Positions 1-6,371 of a stretch of DNA of 9,038 bases are shown piece after piece. Both the position numbers and the translations under genes were made by a program. The notes beneath the pieces were generated by a model. It saw nothing but the letters and a program-made list of their open reading frames with translations. It was not told the origin of the DNA and searched no databases. The first letter of the stretch is position 1, and the number at the start of each line of letters is the position of its first letter. Source of the stretch: Ignavibacteria bacterium UBA961 (GTDB taxonomy: Bacteria; Bacteroidota; Ignavibacteria; Kapaibacteriales; UBA961); assembly GCA_002293005.1 (NCBI GenBank), contig DBCJ01000005.1, positions 1-9,038 of the forward strand, given 5' to 3'.

Positions 1-1
1 C

Positions 2-247
2 GTGATCATTTTACAAAAGGATACAGGCGACATTGAAGCATTCAGCGCCAAGTGCACACATGCCGGATGCATGGTTGAATGGAAGGAAACACAGCATGCA
101 TTCCTATGCAAATGTCATGGCGGAGTATTTAATGAAAAAGGCGATCCCATTGCAGGACCGCCCAAGAAACCACTCAACAAAATTCAGGTTGACATCAGAA
201 AATCTAGTGATGAAATCATTCTTTACATGGATGACACATCGGTTTGA
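2..247 (+). CDS. Rieske [2Fe-2S] iron-sulfur protein, C-terminal part (5' truncated)
   Basis: This is the C-terminal 81 codons of a Rieske protein whose start lies left of the window; the GTG at base 2 is just the first full codon and is not claimed as a start. Box I is CTHAGC (visible residues 18-23) and box II is CKCHG (36-40). By family knowledge C18, H20, C36 and H39 bind the cluster, while C23 and C38 form the disulfide typical of Rieske proteins of quinol-oxidising bc/b6f-type complexes and arsenite oxidases. The following GPP...PL segment (52-58) is the Pro-loop that covers the cluster. The likely role is electron transfer from (mena)quinol to a cytochrome in a membrane complex, but the membrane anchor and partner genes are outside the window. 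The positions usually held by Ser and Tyr after box II are Gly41 and Phe43 here. The stop is TGA at 245-247, and the 3' end overlaps the convergent transporter gene by 25 bp. A ferredoxin-type dioxygenase Rieske is less likely, because those lack the second cysteine pair. Confidence 0.87.
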   Translation: MIILQKDTGDIEAFSAKCTHAGCMVEWKETQHAFLCKCHGGVFNEKGDPIAGPPKKPLNKIQVDIRKSSDEIILYMDDTSV

Positions 248-2427
248 GAGCCTATGACCATGGGATCGAAAATCACTTCACCTGTGCCTATATCATGATA
301 AGCACTGACTATACCCAACTCACCTTTACTGATTTTATCTGCCAAATATGGGCTGAGAGTCAATATTTCTTGAACCCCTTCAATTGCATTTTGCTTTGAG
401 ACCCTCTCGATGACTTCATCATCCTTTCCATCATGCTTGAGTGGGAAAGCATCCATTCTTTCAGCTATATGTTTAATCTTTGTAGTTATCGAACCCATAC
501 TATGTTCACAAACATCATTCATTGCCAATGTAACTGCACCACAAAGTGAATGAGCCTTAACAACAATGAGTTTGGCGCCCAACTTTGAACAAGCGATTTC
601 CAAACTTCCTATAATTTCTTGAGTTATTATATTTCCGGCTATACGGATGGTAAGAATATCACCAAGTCCGGTATCAAAAAGGATTTCAGGGGTCGTCCGT
701 GAATCAATGCATCCAATTATCACACACATCGGATTTTGTTGTTTGGAAGTGATTTCAACTTGCTTGCTAAAATCTTTCTTGGACATCTCTCCTGCAACAA
801 ATCGTTGATTCCCTTTTTTCAATAAATCAAGAATCTCTTTTGAAGATAGACCATCTCTTTTTTCTTTACCAAGAACATTCACAAACTGCACATGGTCTTT
901 CAATTGATATTTTGATCTTTGACCAAGAATATTGACTCTGATTCTTCTCTCGACTGCAATTGTATCTTTAAATTCTTCAATGATCTCAATGATATCATGA
1001 TCTATATAATCGCTTGAAGTGGCATCGATAACGACATACATATCTTCGGGAATATCATGGAGCGTTTCCTTGATTGAAGCTTTATTCAAAAAAGTAACTT
1101 GATTTGGTAATTCCAAACGCATTACTTCACCAACATGTAAAGTATAGTTTTGCTTCAAATACGGATTGCGAAAATTACTAATCATCAAGAATGCTATCGA
1201 GATGGCAAGTCCAACCAATACCCCAATCAATAAATCAGTGAATACAATCGCCAAAACGGTGGACACAAATGGAATAAATTGCTCAATACCCTTCGAATAC
1301 ATTGATCTGAATAATGTTACATTAGCAAGCTTATATCCTGTTACAAGCAATATTGCAGCTAATGAAGCCAGAGGTATCATATTCATGATTGGAGCCAAGA
1401 ACAAAACACTCAATAGCAATAATAATCCATGAAATATTGCTGAAAATTTTGTTTCATTTCCTGTTTGAATATTTACTGAACTTCGAACAATGACCGAAGT
1501 CACCGGAATACCACCGAATAATCCTGCGAGCACATTGCCGACACCCTGAGCAATCAATTCCCTATTTGGAGGGGAATGTCTTTTGTGTGGGTCTATTTTG
1601 TCAACCGCCTCAAGATTTAGAAGTGTTTCAAGCGATGCAACTACTGCCAATGTAATTGCAACAGTCCATATATCGGTTCTAGTGAAAAGTGAAAAATCAG
1701 GGAGATAAAAAAAAGATCCCAAAGAAGAGTAGTCAATCGCAGGAATATTCACCATATGTTCATGTCCAATGATGAAAGCCGGTGCCATATCATGAAACAG
1801 TCCCGAAAGACCAATTCCAATCACCACTACTGCTAGAGATGGAGGAAGAAAAGTCAGCTTTTTCAGCGGTGTTTTTTGCCAGTACAGAAGAATAATGAGT
1901 GAAACAATAGATATGATTACAGCCCCGGGAGTGATATACTCTATTGCATGGAATAATCCTGCGAATGTATTTTCACCGGTGGGGTTGATGAAACTAAAAT
2001 CACCTTCCGGATCCGCATCATATCCAATGGCATGTGGTATCTGTTTCAAAATGAGGACGATACCAATAGCAGCCAGAAGTCCTTTGATTACATTCGATGG
2101 GAAGAAATCAGCGATATACCCCATCTTTGCAAAACCTAGTGCCAATTGCATCAAACCGGCAAGGATCACGGCCAACAAAAAAGTCTCAAAAGATCCCAAT
2201 TGCTGAATGGAAGCTAATACTACGGCAGCTAGTCCGGCCGCAGGACCACTCACGCTAGTTTGGGAACCACTCATGAACCCTATTATGATTCCACCGATGA
2301 TTCCTGAGATAATTCCAGACATCAAAGGAGCACCGGAAGCCAGTGCAATTCCCAGACACAATGGTAAAGCCACAAGAAATACAACCAGTCCTGCCGGAAT
2401 ATCTGTTTTTAATGCTTTAGTGTTCAT
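223..2427 (-). CDS. SulP-family anion transporter fused to beta-carbonic anhydrase
   Basis: This 734-residue protein has three parts. Residues about 5-420 form a SulP/SLC26 membrane domain with many hydrophobic helices. It carries the TM3 motif SVSGPAAG (58-65), SLETLL with Asp276 shortly after it in the TM8 region, and GGIPVTSVIVRSS (305-317) in the TM10 region. Residues about 425-520 resemble a STAS domain. Residues about 525-725 form a beta-class carbonic anhydrase with CIDSR (C573, D575, R577) and HSLC (H626, C629), which supplies the Cys-His-Cys zinc ligands and the Asp/Arg dyad. SulP-carbonic anhydrase fusions are known in bacteria and are generally thought to couple bicarbonate transport to CO2/HCO3- interconversion, but substrate cannot be read from sequence; sulfate or another anion remains possible. 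The ATG at 2427 gives the usual short N-terminus (MNTKALKTDIPAG) of this family. No Shine-Dalgarno is visible, and a T9 tract lies just upstream. The gene is 65 bp downstream of clpC on the same strand. Confidence 0.93.
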   Translation of the reverse strand: MNTKALKTDIPAGLVVFLVALPLCLGIALASGAPLMSGIISGIIGGIIIGFMSGSQTSVSGPAAGLAAVVLASIQQLGSFETFLLAVILAGLMQLALGFAKMGYIADFFPSNVIKGLLAAIGIVLILKQIPHAIGYDADPEGDFSFINPTGENTFAGLFHAIEYITPGAVIISIVSLIILLYWQKTPLKKLTFLPPSLAVVVIGIGLSGLFHDMAPAFIIGHEHMVNIPAIDYSSLGSFFYLPDFSLFTRTDIWTVAITLAVVASLETLLNLEAVDKIDPHKRHSPPNRELIAQGVGNVLAGLFGGIPVTSVIVRSSVNIQTGNETKFSAIFHGLLLLLSVLFLAPIMNMIPLASLAAILLVTGYKLANVTLFRSMYSKGIEQFIPFVSTVLAIVFTDLLIGVLVGLAISIAFLMISNFRNPYLKQNYTLHVGEVMRLELPNQVTFLNKASIKETLHDIPEDMYVVIDATSSDYIDHDIIEIIEEFKDTIAVERRIRVNILGQRSKYQLKDHVQFVNVLGKEKRDGLSSKEILDLLKKGNQRFVAGEMSKKDFSKQVEITSKQQNPMCVIIGCIDSRTTPEILFDTGLGDILTIRIAGNIITQEIIGSLEIACSKLGAKLIVVKAHSLCGAVTLAMNDVCEHSMGSITTKIKHIAERMDAFPLKHDGKDDEVIERVSKQNAIEGVQEILTLSPYLADKISKGELGIVSAYHDIGTGEVIFDPMVIGSQTDVSSM

Positions 2428-2432
2428 GATTC

Positions 2433-2460
2433 AAAAAAAAATGGCCGAATCTTTAATTCG
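2433..2460 (-). terminator. Small hairpin plus T9 tract between clpC and the SulP-CA gene (possible weak terminator/attenuator)
   Basis: Read on the minus strand, CGAAT-TAAAG-ATTCG forms a perfect 5 bp stem with a 5 nt loop (2460-2446). It is followed by GCCA and nine T (2441-2433), and the ATG of the transporter lies 5 nt further on. The order of hairpin then T-run resembles an intrinsic terminator, but the stem is short, AT-rich and not directly joined to the T-run, so termination would be weak or partial. It could equally be chance in an AT-rich spacer. Confidence 0.3.
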
Positions 2461-2462
2461 AC

Positions 2463-2470
2463 CAAATATA
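2463..2470 (-). promoter_or_regulatory. Candidate -7 promoter element TATATTTG upstream of the SulP-CA gene
   Basis: The minus-strand octamer TATATTTG fits the Bacteroidota -7 consensus TAnnTTTG exactly and lies 35 bp upstream of the transporter ATG, inside the clpC-transporter gap. No matching TTTG is found at the -33 distance, so only half of the promoter is supported. It would let the transporter be expressed independently of clpC, with a very short leader that begins near the small hairpin. Confidence 0.28.
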
Positions 2471-2492
2471 ACTAATATGTTTCAAGCAGGAA

Positions 2493-5036
2493 TTATTCTG
2501 CAGACATGGGGTCTTCCTCGGGTGATGGATCATCCACACTTTCAATGGTTTCATGTGCAGGAAGTGCAAGTTTTGGCTTTGGAAGCACACTGAATGTAAG
2601 TTCTTGCAATTGGGTGGAAAAATCCACCTCAACAAGTGTATCTTCCTTTACAACAGACTTTAACAATTCTTCTGCTAGTGGGTCTTCCAAATACTTTTGC
2701 AATGCTCTGCGGAGAGGTCTTGCTCCATATTTCTCATCATATCCCTTATCAACAAGAAAATCTTTTGCTTCGGGTGACAATACAAGTTCAATATTCATTG
2801 ATTGCATGCGCTTCAACAATTTTTCAAGTTGAATATCGATGATTGCATGTATATGCTCTTTCTTCAATTGTTTGAACACGATATAATCATCGATGCGATT
2901 CAAGAACTCAGGATTGAACATGCGTCTCATTGAATCTTCAATCGTTGATTTCATTTGATCATATTGTCCGTCTGGCGACTTATCGGAAAATCCAATTGAA
3001 CCACCCGCTTTGATGTCACGCACGCCAACATTTGATGTCATGATGATGACGGTATTCTTGAAGTCAATCTTTCGTCCCAAACCATCAGTCAAAATTCCAT
3101 CATCAAAAACTTGAAGCAAAATATTGAACACATCCGGATGTGCTTTCTCAATTTCATCAAGCAATACGATGCTATATGGTTTTCTGCGAACTTTCTCTGT
3201 CAATTGTCCGCCTTCTTCATATCCCACATAACCCGGGGGCGCTCCGACAAGTCTTGATACAGCGAATTTTTCCATGTATTCGCTCATGTCTACACGAATC
3301 AATGCATCTTCGGAATCGAACATGTATTTAGCAAGCACTTTTGCAAGTTCAGTCTTACCTACGCCGGTTGGGCCCATGAACATGAATGATCCAATTGGAC
3401 GATTTGGATCTTTGAGTCCTGCTCTTGCACGACGAATTGCTTTTGCCAATTGTTCAACTGCTTCATCTTGACCAATAATTTTACCTTTGAGTTCTTCTGC
3501 CATTTTGAGCAATTTCTGAGACTCACCTTCGGCAATTTTATTGACCGGAATTCCTGTCATCATCGCCACGATATCCGCGACATCTTCTTCACTAACAGTG
3601 AACAATGATTTTCCTGCAGAATTTTCCCATTCTTCTTTTGCGGTTTCAAGTTCTTGTTGCAAACGCTTTTCAAGATCACGAAGTCTGGCTGCTTCTTCAA
3701 AATTTTGAGCTTTGACAACACTGTTTTTCTGTTGTCTGGCTTCTTCTATCTTTTGTTCGATTTCAGTGATGGAAGTGGGAACATTGATATTGGCAAGATG
3801 CACTCTTGCTCCGGCTTCATCCAACACATCGAGAGCTTTATCAGGCAGATGTCTATCAGTGATATATCGCTCTGCCAATTTTACACATGCCTTAACTGCC
3901 TCATCTGAGTATTTGACTCCATGATGAGCTTCATATCTATCTTTGACATTATTGATGATTTGAATGGTTTGTTCAGGTGTTGGTGGATCCACTGTCACCT
4001 TTTGGAATCTCCTGTCGAGCGCGCCATCCTTTTCGATATACTGTCTGTACTCATCTAGCGTTGTTGCTCCTATGCATTGAATCTCTCCACGAGCCAATGC
4101 CGGCTTGAACATGTTCGATGCATCTAGTGAACCGGAAGCACCACCGGCTCCAACGATTGTATGTAATTCATCAATGAAGAGAATCACATCTTTGGCTTTT
4201 TCCAATTCATTCATCACGGCTTTCATGCGTTCTTCGAATTGTCCGCGATACTTTGTGCCGGCTACTAGGGATGCTAAATCCAAAGTCACGATTCTCTTGT
4301 CGAAAAGAACTCTGCTGACTTTTTTCTCCATGATCTTCAAGGCAAGGCCTTCAACAATGGCAGTTTTACCTACACCGGGCTCGCCAATCAAAACAGGATT
4401 ATTCTTCTTTCTTCTAGACAATACCTGTGCAACTCGCTCAATTTCTTTTTCTCTACCAATCACAGGATCGAGTTTGCCTTCATTGGCAAGTTTTGTGAGG
4501 TCTCGTCCAAAATTATCCAAAACCGGAGTCTTTTGCTTATCAGGTTGTTGCGACTTTGAAGATGAAGGACGCATCTTTTCTGGTTTTGAAGATGTGTTCT
4601 TTCCATTGATGATATTGTCCAATTCCTTGCGAACATCTTCATAAGAAACCGAGAATTGGGATAAGATTTGTGCAGCGATATTGTCATCATCACGAAGCAA
4701 AGCCAAGAGCAAATGTTCAGTGCCAATGACTTCTGATTTATACAACTTCGCTTCGAGATATGTAATCTTTAATACCTTTTCCGCTTGTTTGGTGAGAGGG
4801 ATATTGCCGATTGTCAATGTTCCACTGCTAGTGCGAATAGTATCTTCTATTGATTTCTTGAGTTTAAAAAGATCTATACCGACATTTCTCAGAATTTTTA
4901 CCGCAATTCCTTCTCCCTCTCGGATGATCCCCAAAAGCAAATGTTCTGTACCGATATAATCATGCCCCAATCTGAGCGCTTCTTCTCTGCTCAGTCTGAT
5001 CACATCCTGTACGCGATTTGAAAAATTACCTTCCAT
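2493..5036 (-). CDS. clpC: ATP-dependent Clp protease ATP-binding subunit ClpC (Hsp100/AAA+ unfoldase)
   Basis: This is a full-length 847-residue ClpC. It uses ATP to unfold proteins and thread them into the ClpP peptidase in the cytosol. In order: a double Clp N-domain (about 5-60 and 80-142, both with GTEHLLL), a variable charged linker (146-172), AAA+ domain 1 with Walker A GEPGVGKT (218-225), Walker B VILFIDE (284-290), pore loop KYRG (262-265) and Arg finger region DRRF (341-344), a coiled-coil/UVR segment (about 425-470, core NFEEAARLRD) that marks ClpC rather than ClpA or ClpB, and AAA+ domain 2 with Walker A GPTGVGKT (555-562), Walker B IVLLDE (623-628) and pore loop GYVG (602-605). 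The ClpP-docking tripeptide I-G-F is at 681-683 and the sensor-2 GARPLRR at 771-777. The last 28 residues are an acidic, Pro-rich tail. The start at 5036 is set by the conserved MEGNFSNRV opening and a strong AGGAGG 10 nt upstream. No clpP, mcsA or mcsB lies nearby. Confidence 0.97.
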   Translation of the reverse strand: MEGNFSNRVQDVIRLSREEALRLGHDYIGTEHLLLGIIREGEGIAVKILRNVGIDLFKLKKSIEDTIRTSSGTLTIGNIPLTKQAEKVLKITYLEAKLYKSEVIGTEHLLLALLRDDDNIAAQILSQFSVSYEDVRKELDNIINGKNTSSKPEKMRPSSSKSQQPDKQKTPVLDNFGRDLTKLANEGKLDPVIGREKEIERVAQVLSRRKKNNPVLIGEPGVGKTAIVEGLALKIMEKKVSRVLFDKRIVTLDLASLVAGTKYRGQFEERMKAVMNELEKAKDVILFIDELHTIVGAGGASGSLDASNMFKPALARGEIQCIGATTLDEYRQYIEKDGALDRRFQKVTVDPPTPEQTIQIINNVKDRYEAHHGVKYSDEAVKACVKLAERYITDRHLPDKALDVLDEAGARVHLANINVPTSITEIEQKIEEARQQKNSVVKAQNFEEAARLRDLEKRLQQELETAKEEWENSAGKSLFTVSEEDVADIVAMMTGIPVNKIAEGESQKLLKMAEELKGKIIGQDEAVEQLAKAIRRARAGLKDPNRPIGSFMFMGPTGVGKTELAKVLAKYMFDSEDALIRVDMSEYMEKFAVSRLVGAPPGYVGYEEGGQLTEKVRRKPYSIVLLDEIEKAHPDVFNILLQVFDDGILTDGLGRKIDFKNTVIIMTSNVGVRDIKAGGSIGFSDKSPDGQYDQMKSTIEDSMRRMFNPEFLNRIDDYIVFKQLKKEHIHAIIDIQLEKLLKRMQSMNIELVLSPEAKDFLVDKGYDEKYGARPLRRALQKYLEDPLAEELLKSVVKEDTLVEVDFSTQLQELTFSVLPKPKLALPAHETIESVDDPSPEEDPMSAE

Positions 5037-5046
5037 AACTATATAT

Positions 5047-5052
5047 CCTCCT
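5047..5052 (-). promoter_or_regulatory. Strong Shine-Dalgarno site of clpC
   Basis: On the minus strand AGGAGG, within GAGGAGGA (5053-5046), sits 10 nt before the clpC ATG. It is the only near-perfect Shine-Dalgarno sequence in the window: the transporter, phosphodiesterase and SemiSWEET genes show none. It fixes the clpC start and suggests efficient initiation. Confidence 0.8.
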
Positions 5053-5111
5053 CATGGGAGCCATAAAACTGGTGAAAAAACAAGATATCCGACAAGGTTA
5101 AGCTGCAAGAC

Positions 5112-5141
5112 CAAACTACCGTAATTGAATGAAGTCTCAAA
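5112..5141 (-). promoter_or_regulatory. Candidate clpC promoter
   Basis: Read on the minus strand, TTTG (5141-5138), a 19 bp spacer and TAGTTTG (5118-5112) resemble the Bacteroidota -33 TTTG / -7 TAnnTTTG arrangement, with one base missing from the -7 box. The leader to the clpC ATG would be roughly 70 nt. No CIRCE (HrcA) or CtsR-type heat-shock operator is visible in the 250 bp divergent region, so heat control through those repressors is not supported here. Confidence 0.25.
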
Positions 5142-5189
5142 AAGAAAATTATCAACGGTGGAAAACACTTAGGAATCGCTCAAAACCTG

Positions 5190-5218
5190 TGGACTGACGA
5201 TATTTTTTGGTTTATATT
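5190..5218 (+). promoter_or_regulatory. Candidate sigma-70-type promoter for the GDPD-SemiSWEET-GH31 operon
   Basis: TGGACT (5190-5195, 4 of 6 matches to TTGACA), an exact 17 bp spacer and TATATT (5213-5218, 5 of 6 matches to TATAAT) lie on the plus strand about 70 bp before the phosphodiesterase ATG. Transcription would begin near 5225 and give a leader of about 60 nt. It is the best promoter-like pair on this strand of the divergent region, but the region is AT-rich and chance matches are likely. Confidence 0.38.
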
Positions 5219-5286
5219 GCAGATTATTTCATCAATTGTTTCGGGAATTGTGTTAATCCGATTTCTTCATATCATTATTAGATTTC

Positions 5287-6084
5287 ATGCCCTCGTCAAA
5301 AACTCCTGAATCATATACACTTCGTTCCAAAATCAATACTCAGGAGCGATTTATCGTTGCGCATAGAGGTTCCTCGGGAACAGCACCGGAGAACACCCTT
5401 TCCTCCATCTTGCATGCAATTTCAGCAGGCGCTCTCATGGTGGAAGTAGATGTGCAAATCACCTCTGATGACAAAGCAGTATTGATGCATGATCAAGTTC
5501 TTGGAAGAACCACCAATGGCAAAGGCTTTGTGCGCGCACATACCCTCGAACAACTCGATACACTCGATGCTGGCTCATGGTTCAATACATCATTCAAAGG
5601 TGAGCATATACCTCTTCTCTCGGATGCATTGCAGTTATTAAAAGACAATGAAACCTGTGTGAATATAGAGATAAAGCCACCCGGAAAAGATGATGATGGC
5701 ATAGAACGATTGCTTGTCATCATAGAAAATGTTCTAGCTCTCAATATGCAAGATGTCACGCTCTTCAGCTCATTCCATCATGAGAGTCTACGGTATATCA
5801 AGCAGCATTATCCGGCATTCCATACTGCCGGCATTCATTTACCCGGGGACAGAAGATTGCCAAGTGAAATCGCTTCTGAAATTGGATGCGAAGGATTTGT
5901 GTGCTCCCTCCGTGAGATCACTCATAAAAAAGCCGAAGATGCCGCCAAGCATGATATTCTCATTGGAGTGTATACCATAAACACCGATGATGATTTCAAT
6001 ACAATCATGAAGTATCAAGTGCCTGCTCTCGTGAGTAATTTTCCCCGAAAGATTCAACAATTATTACATTCAACCATCAAGTAA
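5287..6084 (+). CDS. Glycerophosphodiester phosphodiesterase (GDPD family)
   Basis: This 265-residue enzyme hydrolyses deacylated phospholipids (glycerophosphodiesters) to glycerol-3-phosphate and an alcohol. The family hallmarks are all present: AHRGSSG with catalytic H26 and R27, APENT (33-37) with E35 and N36, EVD at 53-55 (metal-binding E53 and D55), the second catalytic His in MHD (H68), the GRTTNG segment (73-78), and NIEIKP (126-131) with E128 and K130. The fold is a TIM barrel and the length is normal. There is no signal peptide or membrane segment, so it is probably cytosolic like UgpQ rather than periplasmic like GlpQ. The ATG at 5287 is the first possible start after an in-frame TAA at 5254-5256; no Shine-Dalgarno is seen. 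It is the first gene of a compact operon, with SemiSWEET starting 6 nt after its TAA. No glycerophosphodiester uptake gene is next to it, so its exact substrate is open. Confidence 0.94.
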   Translation: MPSSKTPESYTLRSKINTQERFIVAHRGSSGTAPENTLSSILHAISAGALMVEVDVQITSDDKAVLMHDQVLGRTTNGKGFVRAHTLEQLDTLDAGSWFNTSFKGEHIPLLSDALQLLKDNETCVNIEIKPPGKDDDGIERLLVIIENVLALNMQDVTLFSSFHHESLRYIKQHYPAFHTAGIHLPGDRRLPSEIASEIGCEGFVCSLREITHKKAEDAAKHDILIGVYTINTDDDFNTIMKYQVPALVSNFPRKIQQLLHSTIK

Positions 6085-6090
6085 ATTATC

Positions 6091-6366
6091 ATGTATCATA
6101 TTGCCGCAATTGGTTTTACCGCCGCCATTTGTTCCACCTTTGCCTTATTGCCTCAAGTAATTCGCGTTTGGAAAACTCGTGAAACTGATCAATTGTCAGG
6201 AGGTGCCTTCTTGCTCATGTTTGTAGGAGCCATCTTGTGGTTTACCTATGGTATTTTGCGCGAAGACATGGTCATCATTTCAGCAAATTCAATAACACTC
6301 CTATTCATCGCATATATCATTGTCATCAAGGCCAAGAACACTTATTCTTCCAATCAACAGGAATGA
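6091..6366 (+). CDS. SemiSWEET sugar transporter (MtN3/saliva, PQ-loop family)
   Basis: This is a 91-residue inner-membrane protein with three hydrophobic helices (about 4-22, 39-56 and 61-82). That matches the single three-helix unit of bacterial SemiSWEETs, which work as homodimers and carry sugars passively in either direction. The PQ motif is at P21-Q22 at the end of helix 1, followed by the positively charged loop VWKTRETDQLS. W50 in the LWFTYGI segment and N66 in the third helix fit the Trp and Asn known to line the sugar pocket in SemiSWEET structures. The family is known for glucose or sucrose transport; the substrate here is inferred only. The ATG is 6 nt after the phosphodiesterase stop, and the TGA (6364-6366) lies 5 nt before the favoured start of the GH31 gene, or overlaps an alternative ATG at 6363 as ATGA. 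The tail is short and polar (KNTYSSNQQE). Confidence 0.94.
   Translation: MYHIAAIGFTAAICSTFALLPQVIRVWKTRETDQLSGGAFLLMFVGAILWFTYGILREDMVIISANSITLLFIAYIIVIKAKNTYSSNQQE
6359..6362 (+). promoter_or_regulatory. Shine-Dalgarno-like AGGA deciding the GH31 start
   Basis: AGGA lies inside the last codons of the SemiSWEET gene. It is 9 nt before the ATG at 6372, a normal spacing, but directly abuts the in-frame ATG at 6363. This favours 6372 (or 6375) over 6363, although a coupled ATGA stop-start at 6363-6366 remains possible. Confidence 0.5.
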
Positions 6367-6371
6367 TTAAG

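Larger units (their letters stand above)
5037..5286. other. Divergent intergenic region between clpC and the GDPD operon
   Basis: These 250 bp separate the only divergent gene pair in the window and must hold the promoters for both directions. I see the clpC Shine-Dalgarno at its left end and one weak promoter candidate on each strand. AATTGT occurs twice, at 5234-5239 and 5246-5251, 12 bp apart, and the flanking CAATT/AATTG halves could also pair. No tRNA, riboswitch-like fold, HrcA operator or convincing standalone gene is visible. Confidence 0.6.

Noticed and set aside
2486..2501. Imperfect palindrome GCAGGAATTATTCTGC at the clpC stop codon
   Set aside because: Only the 4 bp ends pair cleanly, there is no adjoining T-run, and it overlaps clpC coding sequence. 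It is too weak to call an operator or terminator.
1895..2593. Two plus-strand open frames (1895-2206 and 2207-2593)
   Set aside because: Both are opposite the transporter gene, and the second also runs over the clpC 3' end. Their compositions are those of reversed membrane-helix codons, with no domain signal or ribosome-binding site.
4105..4644. Open frame of 179 codons on the plus strand
   Set aside because: It lies wholly opposite the first AAA+ domain of clpC, has a low-complexity Ser/Pro/Thr-rich sequence and resembles no known family. It is an antisense shadow of a well-supported gene.
5148..5196. DnaA-box-like pieces (TTATCAACG and CCTGTGGAC) that could suggest a replication origin
   Set aside because: Neither matches the TTATCCACA consensus well, there is no cluster of boxes, and no dnaA or other origin-linked gene is nearby.
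5233..5251. AATTGT direct repeat / CAATT-AATTG inverted pair before the GDPD gene as an operator
   Set aside because: The stem is 5 bp of mostly A and T with an 8 nt loop. Such matches are common by chance in an AT-rich leader, and no regulator gene is nearby to pair with it.
6363..6371. ATG at 6363 as the GH31 start
   Set aside because: It is in frame and would give a 4 bp ATGA overlap with SemiSWEET, but the AGGA abuts it with no spacing; 6372 has a 9 nt spacer. Kept only as an alternative.
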